In this document: one piece after another, positions 32,980 through 40,302 of the stretch | Layout: each line of letters starts with the position of its first letter | Numbering within the stretch: position 1 is the stretch's first letter | Assembly (NCBI GenBank): GCA_910578495.1 | Contig: CAJTRE010000013.1 | Span: 6,067 to 46,368 of the forward strand | Direction: 5' to 3' | DNA from: an uncultured Dorea sp. | GTDB taxonomy: Bacteria > Bacillota > Clostridia > Lachnospirales > Lachnospiraceae | Length of the DNA: 40,302 bases | The notes under the pieces: model-generated | Told to the model about the DNA's origin: nothing | Database searches by the model: none | The model's input: only the letters and a program-made list of their open reading frames with translations | Translations under genes and position numbers: made by a program

Positions 32980-34198
32980 TCTTGGTCTTAAGATATTAGC
33001 CTTTCTTGTAGCAGTTATGCTTTGGCTTACAGTGGTTAATATTGACGATCCAATTACTGACCAGACATACAATAATATTCCGGTATCTGTGATCAACGCA
33101 GAAGTGCTTTCCAAGTCACATAAGACTTATCAGATTGTAGATGATACTCAGACAGTTAATGTTACTGTCAGAGCGAAACGTTCTACATTAAGCCGCATTC
33201 GAATGGAAGATATTGTGGCAGTGGCAGACATGAAAGAGCTTGCACTAGAATCACAGATTCCGATTAAAGTAATCGTGAAGGGATATGAGTATAAAGACGC
33301 ATATTCTAATACTAAGAATCTCCAGATTAAGATGGAAGATGAAGAGACAAAGAAATTCCCGATTGTGCCAAAGACAACAGGTACTGTCAGAGACGGTTAT
33401 GTATTAGGAACTGTAGAGGCAGATCCGGAGAAAGTATCAATCCGTGGACCGAAATCAGTGATTAATAAAATCAGTGGAGTAGAGGCAACAGTCAATGTGT
33501 CCGGACTTTATAAAGATGCGTTGTTACGCTCGGAACTTGTACTGTACGATCAGGATAATAATGAGATCGACCAGAAACTTTTGAGTAACAATCTTGGTAC
33601 GATGGGTGTAGAAATTTATGTCCAGATTCTGAAGACAAAGAGTGTTCCGATAGAGTTTGACACTTCTTATATAAAAGCGGAAAGAGGGTATGAGTTTACA
33701 AATATCATCTATGAGCCTCAGGAAGTAAGGGTTTCCGGAGAAAAAAAGGTTTTGAAACAGGTGTCGAAATTACAGATTCCGGCAGAAGCGCTTCGAATGG
33801 AAGGACTTACAGAGAGTACGGAAAAGATTGTGGATATTACTCCATATCTTCCGAAAGATTTACAGCTTGCGGAGGAAAATGCGGGATCTGTTGTAGTGAG
33901 TATTCTTGTGGAGCGAGATGGTACAAAGACATATGAGGTAACTGTAGGTTCGATTACGGTGGAAAATCTTGTGGAAGATCTGGCCATGAACTATAAGACG
34001 GTGGACGCATTGGAAGTACAAGTGAGAGGACCGAAACATCTATTGGAATCTTTGGATATGAGCGGTGCTGTGAGTATTGACTTGAAGAAGCTTGATAAGC
34101 CGGGACGTTATACAGTTCCAGTAGATGTAAAACTTCCGAGCGAATGTATGTTGGAAAAACAAGTGAAAGTCGAGATTGAACTGAAAGAGTACGATTAG
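32957..34198 (+). CDS. cdaR: CdaA regulatory protein CdaR (YbbR domains)
   Basis: 413 residues with one N-terminal membrane helix (LGLKILAFLVAVMLWLTVVN, about 8-28) and an extracytoplasmic region built from YbbR repeats; segments such as VRAKRSTLSRIR, VSIRGPKSVINKIS, VRVSGEKKVLKQVS and VQVRGPKHLLESL mark about four copies. CdaR binds CdaA through the membrane and adjusts its activity. The ATG at 32957 has a GGAAGG site; a second ATG at 32972 is possible. The overlap with cdaA suggests coupled synthesis. Confidence 0.95.
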   Translation: MKERRMNNLGLKILAFLVAVMLWLTVVNIDDPITDQTYNNIPVSVINAEVLSKSHKTYQIVDDTQTVNVTVRAKRSTLSRIRMEDIVAVADMKELALESQIPIKVIVKGYEYKDAYSNTKNLQIKMEDEETKKFPIVPKTTGTVRDGYVLGTVEADPEKVSIRGPKSVINKISGVEATVNVSGLYKDALLRSELVLYDQDNNEIDQKLLSNNLGTMGVEIYVQILKTKSVPIEFDTSYIKAERGYEFTNIIYEPQEVRVSGEKKVLKQVSKLQIPAEALRMEGLTESTEKIVDITPYLPKDLQLAEENAGSVVVSILVERDGTKTYEVTVGSITVENLVEDLAMNYKTVDALEVQVRGPKHLLESLDMSGAVSIDLKKLDKPGRYTVPVDVKLPSECMLEKQVKVEIELKEYD

Positions 34199-34223
34199 AA
34201 AAATAGATAGGACGGAATGAATT

Positions 34224-34487
34224 ATGATTAGGCGGGAAGTCATTATTAAGAATACCACCGGTCTCCATTTGAGACCGGCAGGGATATTCTGTAATACGGC
34301 AAGTAATTATAAGTGCAGGATCATGTTTGAGTATGGAGGGACGATATCCAATGCCAAGAGTGTTTTGAGTATTCTTGGTGCATGTGTCAAAAAGGGAGAT
34401 TCCATTGTTCTGATCTGTGACGGAGAAGACGAGGAAGAAGGCATGGAGGCAATGATGAGAGAGATTGAAAACGGACTTGGAGAGTAG
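34224..34487 (+). CDS. HPr family phosphocarrier protein
   Basis: 87 residues, normal HPr length. The active-site His15 is in GLHLRPAG and the regulatory Ser46 in NAKSVLSILGA, so both the PEP-dependent and the HPr-kinase sites are present. The usual GLHARPA reads GLHLRPA here, and the C terminus is very acidic. It lies 25 bases after cdaR and 6 before an LCP gene, not with ptsI. That location, and the Leu beside the active His, suggest an additional HPr or Crh-like regulator rather than the main sugar-transport HPr. Its coupling to c-di-AMP and wall genes is inference from position. Confidence 0.92.
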   Translation: MIRREVIIKNTTGLHLRPAGIFCNTASNYKCRIMFEYGGTISNAKSVLSILGACVKKGDSIVLICDGEDEEEGMEAMMREIENGLGE

Positions 34488-34493
34488 ATAAAC

Positions 34494-35888
34494 ATGGATT
34501 ATCGCAATCAGTTAAAGTATGTTAAATCACGACAGGAAAATAACAAAGACAGACGTTCCGTTAGAGAGCGGCGAAAGCCAAAGAAAAGAGCTCCGAGACG
34601 TGAACCCAGGTATGAATTTGATTATGATTACGAGGATGGGTTTGACGATTACGATGATTATGACAATTACAGATATGACAAAGAATATGGACGCAGGCCA
34701 AGAAGAACTTCCAGCAGTTCCTCCTGCCGCAGGTATCGGGAATCTGCGCCGAGAAGGACATTCGGAAGTATAGGGGGTGCAAACAAGTTTTTCTTGTTGC
34801 TGCAGGCTTTTGCGTCCGTTGTTTTTTGGGGTTCTATGGCATGGCTTGGTATTTTACCCATGAATTTTATGGCAGGTCTTTTTGTTCTTCTTGCTCTTCT
34901 GCTATTGATTGTGTGGGGAAAACAACGCAGTGCAAGAAGAGATGGAAGAAGAAAAGGCTCCGGTAAGGGGATGGCAGTTATAACAAGCTGTATCCTTCTT
35001 TTTCTCAGTTTCTATTGCTTGAAAGTAAACGGTGCGTTAGATCAGATTGCAGTGGGAGATGAGAGTGGTAATTATACGCAGGAGCATATGTTGGATGTAA
35101 CAAGTGAACCATTCAATATTTATATTAGCGGTATTGATGTATATGGTGAGATTGACAAGGAGAGCAGAAGTGATGTGAACCTGATTGCAACTGTCAATCC
35201 TAAAAAGCAGAAGATTCTGCTGACGACTACACCGAGAGATTATTATGTGAAGATTCCAGGGGTTTCGGGAGAACAGAAAGATAAACTGACGCATGCAGGA
35301 GTGTATGGAATTGATACTTCGATTGCGACGCTTGAGAATCTATATGGAATCGAGATTCCATTTTATGTGCGTGTGAATTTTACTTCCGTAGAAGAGATCG
35401 TAGATGTGATGGGGGGAGTGGACGTAGAGTCTGAAGTTGCATTTAAGACCAGCAAAGCGGCCGGAAAGGTTGTAGACGTTCAAAAAGGAAAGAATCATTT
35501 CAATGGCAAAGAAGCTTTGGCATTTGCTCGTGAGCGAAAGGCGTTTAAGACCGGAGATAATCAGCGTGGTAAAAATCAACAGGCATTGATGACAGGTCTT
35601 TTGAACGAAGCAATGTCACCCAAAATTCTGTTTCATGCTAATAGCATGATTAACAGTGTAGCGGGAAACGCGGATACAAATATGTCAGAGAGACAGATTA
35701 AGTCGTTGGTTCGTATGCAGGTCAGCAATATGAAGGGCTGGGATATAGAGTCTATTGCCGCAACGGGAGATGACAGTGGCAAACAGTATTGTTTTTCCTA
35801 CAGTGGCGGTCCATTATATGTGACTGTTCCTCATGCAAGTTCCGTAGAAGAGATTCAAGGAAAGATGCGTGAATATATGCAGGAATAA
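34494..35888 (+). CDS. LytR-CpsA-Psr family protein
   Basis: 464 residues. The first 95 residues are cytoplasmic and low in complexity, rich in Arg, Lys, Asp and Tyr (YDYEDGFDDYDDYDNYRYDK), then come three membrane helices (about 98-118, 120-142, 161-177) and the LCP catalytic domain outside (about 195-375). LCP motifs include TTPRDYYVKIP, KLTHAGVYG, VDVMGGVDVE and ALAFARERKAFKTGDNQRGKNQQ, with the Arg residues that bind the polyprenyl pyrophosphate. Such enzymes attach wall teichoic acids, capsule or other glycopolymers to peptidoglycan. The long charged N-terminal tail is unusual and may be a contact site for cytoplasmic partners. Confidence 0.94.
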   Translation: MDYRNQLKYVKSRQENNKDRRSVRERRKPKKRAPRREPRYEFDYDYEDGFDDYDDYDNYRYDKEYGRRPRRTSSSSSCRRYRESAPRRTFGSIGGANKFFLLLQAFASVVFWGSMAWLGILPMNFMAGLFVLLALLLLIVWGKQRSARRDGRRKGSGKGMAVITSCILLFLSFYCLKVNGALDQIAVGDESGNYTQEHMLDVTSEPFNIYISGIDVYGEIDKESRSDVNLIATVNPKKQKILLTTTPRDYYVKIPGVSGEQKDKLTHAGVYGIDTSIATLENLYGIEIPFYVRVNFTSVEEIVDVMGGVDVESEVAFKTSKAAGKVVDVQKGKNHFNGKEALAFARERKAFKTGDNQRGKNQQALMTGLLNEAMSPKILFHANSMINSVAGNADTNMSERQIKSLVRMQVSNMKGWDIESIAATGDDSGKQYCFSYSGGPLYVTVPHASSVEEIQGKMREYMQE

Positions 35889-35909
35889 CGATTTCATAAA
35901 ATGGGAAAT

Positions 35910-36029
35910 GTAACAGTTCAGCCCGCGCCATTCGCAAAACCGCACTAATGTGCTATTCGTTGCTATGCAGTTATTTTTGCTCATAATCTGGCGCTCCGCT
36001 CATTTTACCGGCTGTGGCTGAACTGTTAC
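35910..36029. repeat. 120-bp structured intergenic inverted repeat
   Basis: Perfect 14-base arms GTAACAGTTCAGCC (35910-35923) and GGCTGAACTGTTAC (36016-36029) enclose further pairing, GCGCCA (35925-35930) with TGGCGC (35989-35994), and a small internal GCAC-TAAT-GTGC hairpin (35942-35953). It is too long and lacks a T run for a plain terminator. It may be a dispersed MITE- or REP-like repeat or a structured RNA. It separates the LCP gene from the hydrolase genes. Confidence 0.8.
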
Positions 36030-36149
36030 TGGGAAATTATTGTAAAATATGAAAAATACTTGCCACGAAGAGTTGTTTAATGATATTTTAAAAATGAAAA
36101 TAGAGGGAAATTGCAGATTCGAAAGATAATTGAAAGGGGATATACAATC

Positions 36150-38774
36150 GTGAAGAATGTAAAGGTAAAAAGATTTTTAGCGGCGCTTATAACCACGTCT
36201 TTAGTATGCGGAACAACGGCTGTAGCTGCTGAATCTGTGGATTCAGTGCAGGATACAAAGAATACCGCGGAGGAAGTGATTGATAATACCTCAGAGTCTA
36301 TATTGGAAGATACGAAGGGAGAAGTATCGGAAGAAGCAGCAACAGACTCAGAGAATCTCGAAGATAAAGTGGAGAATACGCAGGAAGATAAGAAGGAAGA
36401 AGTGAAGGAAACTTCTGAGGCAGATGTTGAAACAGTGACAGATTCTGAGAAAGAAGAGTCTTCTGAGAAAGAGGAAACTTCTGATGAAGAGGAACTTTCT
36501 GAAGAAGAAGGCATCCCAGATGCAAGAACAGCAGAACTCGCAGCAGAATTTGCAGCGCCAAGTTCTAAGCTAAGAGCGGCTGTAGGAACTTATGAGTCTG
36601 AACTTAAGAAATTTCCGTCTTCTTATCAGACATTATTAAAAGAACTTCACAAAAAACATCCAAACTGGATCTTTGTGGCAAAGAATACCGGGCTTACATG
36701 GAATGATGTAGTAAAGAATGAAAGTATTTCGGGAAAGGCAGGAACAAGAAATCCAAGTCTGCTTCCTAAGACGTCAGCCAGTTTGTTGTTGAGTAAAGCA
36801 AATACGGACTACAATGCATCGAAAGGAACTTATGTACCGAAGGATTCATCCGTATGGGTGTCTGCCAGCAGACCGGCGGTTGCCTATTATGTAGATCCGA
36901 GAAACTTTTTAACAGAGGAATATATTTTCCTGTTTGAAGCGTTGGATTTTAATACGGCTTATCATACAGAGTCAGGAGTGGAAAATGTTTTAAAGGGTAC
37001 AGATTTGTACAAGAAAAAAATTGAATATATCAATACAGAAGGACAAACTGTGCCGGCAAGTTCGCTTGGAAATGTAACATATGGAAAAACGATATTTGGA
37101 GCCGGAAAAAGAGAAAAAGTCAGTCCACTGTTTCTTGCGTCTAAAATCAGACAGGAAACAGGCGGTGATTTAGATTATAAGAGTATTTCCGGAAAGACTA
37201 AATTTGGCAGCCGCAGTTATATCGGATATTATAATTATTATAATATCGGCGCCTCGTCTAGTACGACCATTTCACCGGTAGAAAAAGGATTACAATACGC
37301 AAAAAATAAAGGATGGATATCACCGATATTGGCGATTGATGGTGGAGCCGAGTATATTGCGCAGTCTTATATCAAAAAAGGACAAAATACTGTTTATTAT
37401 GAGCGGTTTAATACGGCTGTAAAGCCTTATTATGAACATCAGTATATGACGAATCTGACAGGCGCGGCTTCGGAGGCGAATGCTACATATAAGTCCTATA
37501 AGTCTATGGGGATTCTGGATAACAGACATGTGTTTTACATTCCGGTATATAAGAGTATGCCTTCACAGTCCGCTAAAGTGACGATATCCAAGTCCGTAAA
37601 GAAAGGGACAACGACTACCAGTGCAACAATGAGAAAGGGAGCTTCTGCTTATACTTCATCTCTAGGTGCGATTCCGAAAGGGGCGGCGGTGACTGTTTCC
37701 GGCGGAGTATATACGGATAAGACAATTCCGATTGCCAGCCAGCAGACGCATCCGTATTGGGTGAAGGTGACTTATGGCTCTAAGACAGGATATATTTCTG
37801 CCAATTATTTGAAGATGAATACAAACAGCACCATTAAGGCGGGAAGTACAAAACAACTCAGCGTCAGCGCAGCGTCCGGCGAGACGGTTTACTATGAGAC
37901 GAGTAATCCGGCAGTGGCTACTGTGAGCACCAGTGGAAAGATTACGGGAGTGAAATCAGGAACCTGTATGATTTATGCAGTGTCAAGTTCTGGAAAAACA
38001 TTAGACGTTATCGGAATTGCTGTGAATGGGAGCCAACCGAGTACGAGTAAACCAAGTACGAGTAAGCCAAGTGCTGCGAAGAAATATATTACTTATAAAA
38101 CCAGCACGAAGGTAAATTACCGAAGTGGGGCCGGAACATCTTATAGTGTTAAAGGATCGTTAAGTTCTGGAAAAACAATCAGCGTAGAGAGCGGTTATTC
38201 CAAGAAAGCGAATGGTTATACGTGGTATCGGTTTAAACTGAGTGGAAAGAATTACTATGTAGCATCCAAGTATTTGAAAAAAGTTACATCGAGTAGTTCT
38301 TCCAATAGACCAAGTGCAAAAAAATATACGAAGTATAAGACCAGTACGAAAGTAAATTACCGGAGCGGAGCGGGAACGTCTTATAGTAAGAAAGGTACGT
38401 TAGCGTCCGGGAAGACGATAGAAGTAGAAAATGGTTATTCCAAGAAAGCAAATGGTTATACGTGGTATCGGTTTAAGCTGGGTGGAAAGAACTATTATGT
38501 AGCATCTAAGTATGTGAAAAAAGTTTCAACGAGCAGTTCTTCATCAAAAAGCAAGAGTGTTGCAAAGAAATATAACAAATACAAGACCAAAGCCAAAGTG
38601 AATTATAGAGCCGGGGCAGGAACTTCCTATAAAGTTCGGGGAACACTGGCAAAAGGTAAATCTATTATGGTGGAAAGCGGCTATTCCAGAAAAGCAAACA
38701 GTTATACATGGTATCGGTTTAAACTGGGTAGTAAAAGTTATTATATTGCATCCAAATATTTGAAACGTGTATAG
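36150..38774 (+). CDS. Secreted N-acetylglucosaminidase with Big2 and SH3b domains
   Basis: 874 residues from the GTG at 36150, chosen because AAAGGGG precedes it and the signal peptide starts there (VKNVKVKRFLAALITTSLVC); the frame is open 39 bases further. After the signal comes an acidic Glu/Ser/Thr-rich linker (about 30-140), then a glucosaminidase domain (about 150-455) with FLASKIRQETGGD, where Glu at about 334 is the likely catalyst, and SYIGYYNYYNIGA. A degenerate SH3b (about 472-560), a Big2-like domain (about 565-630, SNPAVATVSTSGKITGV) and three near-identical SH3b repeats (about 650-874) follow. It should cut the glycan backbone of peptidoglycan while bound to the wall. A GH25 lysozyme follows. 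Confidence 0.9.
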   Translation: MKNVKVKRFLAALITTSLVCGTTAVAAESVDSVQDTKNTAEEVIDNTSESILEDTKGEVSEEAATDSENLEDKVENTQEDKKEEVKETSEADVETVTDSEKEESSEKEETSDEEELSEEEGIPDARTAELAAEFAAPSSKLRAAVGTYESELKKFPSSYQTLLKELHKKHPNWIFVAKNTGLTWNDVVKNESISGKAGTRNPSLLPKTSASLLLSKANTDYNASKGTYVPKDSSVWVSASRPAVAYYVDPRNFLTEEYIFLFEALDFNTAYHTESGVENVLKGTDLYKKKIEYINTEGQTVPASSLGNVTYGKTIFGAGKREKVSPLFLASKIRQETGGDLDYKSISGKTKFGSRSYIGYYNYYNIGASSSTTISPVEKGLQYAKNKGWISPILAIDGGAEYIAQSYIKKGQNTVYYERFNTAVKPYYEHQYMTNLTGAASEANATYKSYKSMGILDNRHVFYIPVYKSMPSQSAKVTISKSVKKGTTTTSATMRKGASAYTSSLGAIPKGAAVTVSGGVYTDKTIPIASQQTHPYWVKVTYGSKTGYISANYLKMNTNSTIKAGSTKQLSVSAASGETVYYETSNPAVATVSTSGKITGVKSGTCMIYAVSSSGKTLDVIGIAVNGSQPSTSKPSTSKPSAAKKYITYKTSTKVNYRSGAGTSYSVKGSLSSGKTISVESGYSKKANGYTWYRFKLSGKNYYVASKYLKKVTSSSSSNRPSAKKYTKYKTSTKVNYRSGAGTSYSKKGTLASGKTIEVENGYSKKANGYTWYRFKLGGKNYYVASKYVKKVSTSSSSSKSKSVAKKYNKYKTKAKVNYRAGAGTSYKVRGTLAKGKSIMVESGYSRKANSYTWYRFKLGSKSYYIASKYLKRV

Positions 38775-38834
38775 TCCGTAAGGAAAGTAATATGTGTGAC
38801 AAAAAGCAGCAAGTATTTTGTTTAGAGGTGAGTT

Positions 38835-40302
38835 ATGAAAAAATGGTATAGGAAACTAAGTTTGTTGATTGCCGGAGTTATGTTGTCAGTAGTCATATTC
38901 TCCTATGATGTAAGCGCAGTGGAAGAACAGACAGGTGAGCCGGCGCAGACAGGGGTAGAAGAAAATGAAGGAATCAATGTTGAACCGAAAATAGAGTCCC
39001 AGGAAGAACCGAAGGAAGAACCAGAGAAAGAGTCAATCGAAGAGCCAAAGGAAAACTCGGGGACAGCGGTTAAAAAAGAAATTGAGGAAGCAGACGAGCT
39101 TCTTGAGGCTGAGAGAAGTGGTCTGGAAAACAGTTGGCGTTATACAAACGGACAAAGAGCCAAAACTTTTGCACATGCCAGATCATCTGAGTTCACAACG
39201 TGGCCGTCGGTAGGGGAGGCAAAAGGAATTGACGTCAGCCATCATCAAGGAGGAATTGACTGGAAGAAAGTAAAAGCTGCCGGTGTTGACTATGTGATTA
39301 TCCGTTGTGGATACGGACAGAATCAAACGGATCAGGATGATACAAGATGGAAAGAAAATGTAGAGGCTTGTATTGCCAACAAGATTCCATTTGGTGTATA
39401 TATTTATTCTTATGCAGACACAGTAGAGAAAGCGAAAAGTGAGGCAGATCATGTACTGAGGCTGGTCAAAGAATACAAGGAGGACATTGATTATCCGATT
39501 TATTATGATTTAGAAGAAAATAAAGTACGTGAAAAAGTAAGCAAAAAGGGAATTGGTGATATTGCAGAGGCTTTTTTCGATAAAATTGAAGCGGCAGGTT
39601 ATGACTCTGGAGTTTATTCCAGTGAAGATTGGTTTTCCAATTATCTGACGGATTCCAGATTCAATCAGTGGGACAGATGGGTTGCACAGTGGGGACCTAA
39701 ATGTACTTACACAGGCGCTTATTCTATGTGGCAGTGCTCATCCCAAGGAAAAGTAGATGGGATCAGCGGAGTTGTTGATTTAAATATCAGCTATGAAAAA
39801 GTAAAACCGGAGCCAAAGCCGGAACCAGAGCCGAAGCCAGAACCAGAGCCGAAGCCGGAAAAGCCGGCGCCTGTAAAAAAATATACAAAGTATAAAACAA
39901 CGACAAGAGTGAATTATCGAAGTGGAGCAGGGACATCTTATAAAGTAAGTGGAACGCTTGCATCAGGAAAGACTATTGATGTGGAGAATGGCTATTCGAA
40001 AAAAGCTAATGGCTATACATGGTATCGTTTTAAAATGAACGGTAAAGAATATTACATTGCTTCCAAGTATGTAAAGAAGGTAACAACAAGCAGTTCATCT
40101 TCCAGCAGCAAAAAATACAGCAAGTATAAAACAACAACAAGAGTGAATTATCGAAGTGGAGCAGGGACATCTTATAAAGTAAGTGGAACGCTTGCATCAG
40201 GAAAGATCATTGATGTGGAGAACAGTTCTGCAAAGAAAGCCAATGGTTATACATGGTATCGTTTTAAAATGAACGGTAAAGAATATTACATTGCTTCCAA
40301 GT
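38835..40302 (+). CDS. Secreted GH25 lysozyme with SH3b repeats, 5' part
   Basis: The frame starts at the ATG at 38835 (GAGGTGAG site) and is open to the window end, at least 489 residues. A signal peptide (KLSLLIAGVMLSVVIFSYDV) is followed by an acidic, Pro/Glu-rich spacer (about 30-100) and a GH25 muramidase domain (about 128-325): GIDVSHHQG with Asp133, VIIRCGYG, and YYDLEE with Asp225 and Glu227. A Pro-Glu-Lys repeat linker (about 330-350) leads to SH3b repeats that match those of the preceding gene. At least two are present and the second is cut by the window edge. It should hydrolyse the muramic-glucosamine bond of the wall. Confidence 0.93.
   Translation, partial: MKKWYRKLSLLIAGVMLSVVIFSYDVSAVEEQTGEPAQTGVEENEGINVEPKIESQEEPKEEPEKESIEEPKENSGTAVKKEIEEADELLEAERSGLENSWRYTNGQRAKTFAHARSSEFTTWPSVGEAKGIDVSHHQGGIDWKKVKAAGVDYVIIRCGYGQNQTDQDDTRWKENVEACIANKIPFGVYIYSYADTVEKAKSEADHVLRLVKEYKEDIDYPIYYDLEENKVREKVSKKGIGDIAEAFFDKIEAAGYDSGVYSSEDWFSNYLTDSRFNQWDRWVAQWGPKCTYTGAYSMWQCSSQGKVDGISGVVDLNISYEKVKPEPKPEPEPKPEPEPKPEKPAPVKKYTKYKTTTRVNYRSGAGTSYKVSGTLASGKTIDVENGYSKKANGYTWYRFKMNGKEYYIASKYVKKVTTSSSSSSSKKYSKYKTTTRVNYRSGAGTSYKVSGTLASGKIIDVENSSAKKANGYTWYRFKMNGKEYYIASK
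39888..40302 (+). repeat. Tandem SH3b coding repeat, 234-bp period
   Basis: The stretch beginning AAGTATAAAACAAC at 39888 recurs at 40122 with only a few differences, a period of 234 bases or 78 codons. The DNA-level match shows recent duplication within the gene. The second copy is still running at the window end, so the total number is unknown. Confidence 0.85.

Noticed and set aside
36077..36514. Serine-rich protein on the minus strand
   Set aside because: It is the antisense reading of the Glu/Ser/Thr-rich linker of the glucosaminidase.
38080..40302. Regular repeats as a CRISPR array
   Set aside because: The period is about 234-240 bases, coding and in frame, and encodes SH3b domains; no short repeat-spacer pattern exists anywhere in the window.

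Overview
The window looks like a chromosomal stretch of a low-GC Gram-positive anaerobe of the Lachnospiraceae type (Dorea/Mediterraneibacter/Blautia relatives). The grounds are the purine-rich Shine-Dalgarno sites before most genes, the uvrB-uvrA, recD2-comF and cdaA-cdaR neighbourhoods, a solitary mreB/mbl, and SH3b-decorated cell-wall hydrolases. The genus call is inference; no rRNA or tRNA gene was seen.

Layout. (1) 1-7050 is ordinary chromosome: the end of engB/ysxC, an AI-2E family permease, a ZIP metal transporter, a GGDEF-PAS-GGDEF-EAL cyclic-di-GMP protein preceded by a run of ten G, and a convergent Cache-type chemoreceptor. (2) About 7300-21200 is an accessory island full of broken genes: a decayed OmpR-type response regulator, a 2.66-kb IS21-family element with a nonsense mutation in istB, a RelB/ParE-type toxin-antitoxin pair with its own promoter and operator, an internally deleted metK overlapping a truncated DUF3991/TOPRIM-type gene of conjugative elements, a LysR regulator with two matching promoter/operator copies, a histidine kinase with a stop and a frameshift that runs in frame into a beheaded response regulator, an acetyltransferase-hydrolase-flavoprotein operon, a deleted lysE fragment, and two tyrosine recombinases in tandem. 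(3) 21150-26300 is the uvrB-uvrA excision-repair operon. A LexA-like box lies in the loop of the integrase terminator, and the long uvrB leader carries three nested or crossing inverted repeats. (4) 26350-30430 holds mreB/mbl, recD2 and a frameshifted comF. (5) 30400-36000 is a run of genes around c-di-AMP synthesis: two unknown membrane proteins, cdaA, cdaR, an HPr-like protein and a LytR-CpsA-Psr ligase. (6) 36150 to the end holds two secreted murein hydrolases (a glucosaminidase and a GH25 lysozyme) with nearly identical SH3b repeats; the second runs off the window.

How the parts fit. The right half is a coherent envelope and DNA-repair region: MreB/Mbl for shape, CdaA/CdaR for c-di-AMP, LCP for polymer attachment and hydrolases for wall turnover. 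The island in the middle is a composite remnant of integrative elements. Its still-intact parts appear to be the toxin-antitoxin pair, LysR, the small flavoprotein operon and the integrases. The most unusual signals are the uvrB leader with its crossing inverted repeats beside two recombinases and a mosaic-looking 5' half of uvrB, the two LysR-type promoters with identical geometry, the comF frameshift sitting exactly on a perfect 24-bp palindrome, and the in-frame internal deletion of metK.
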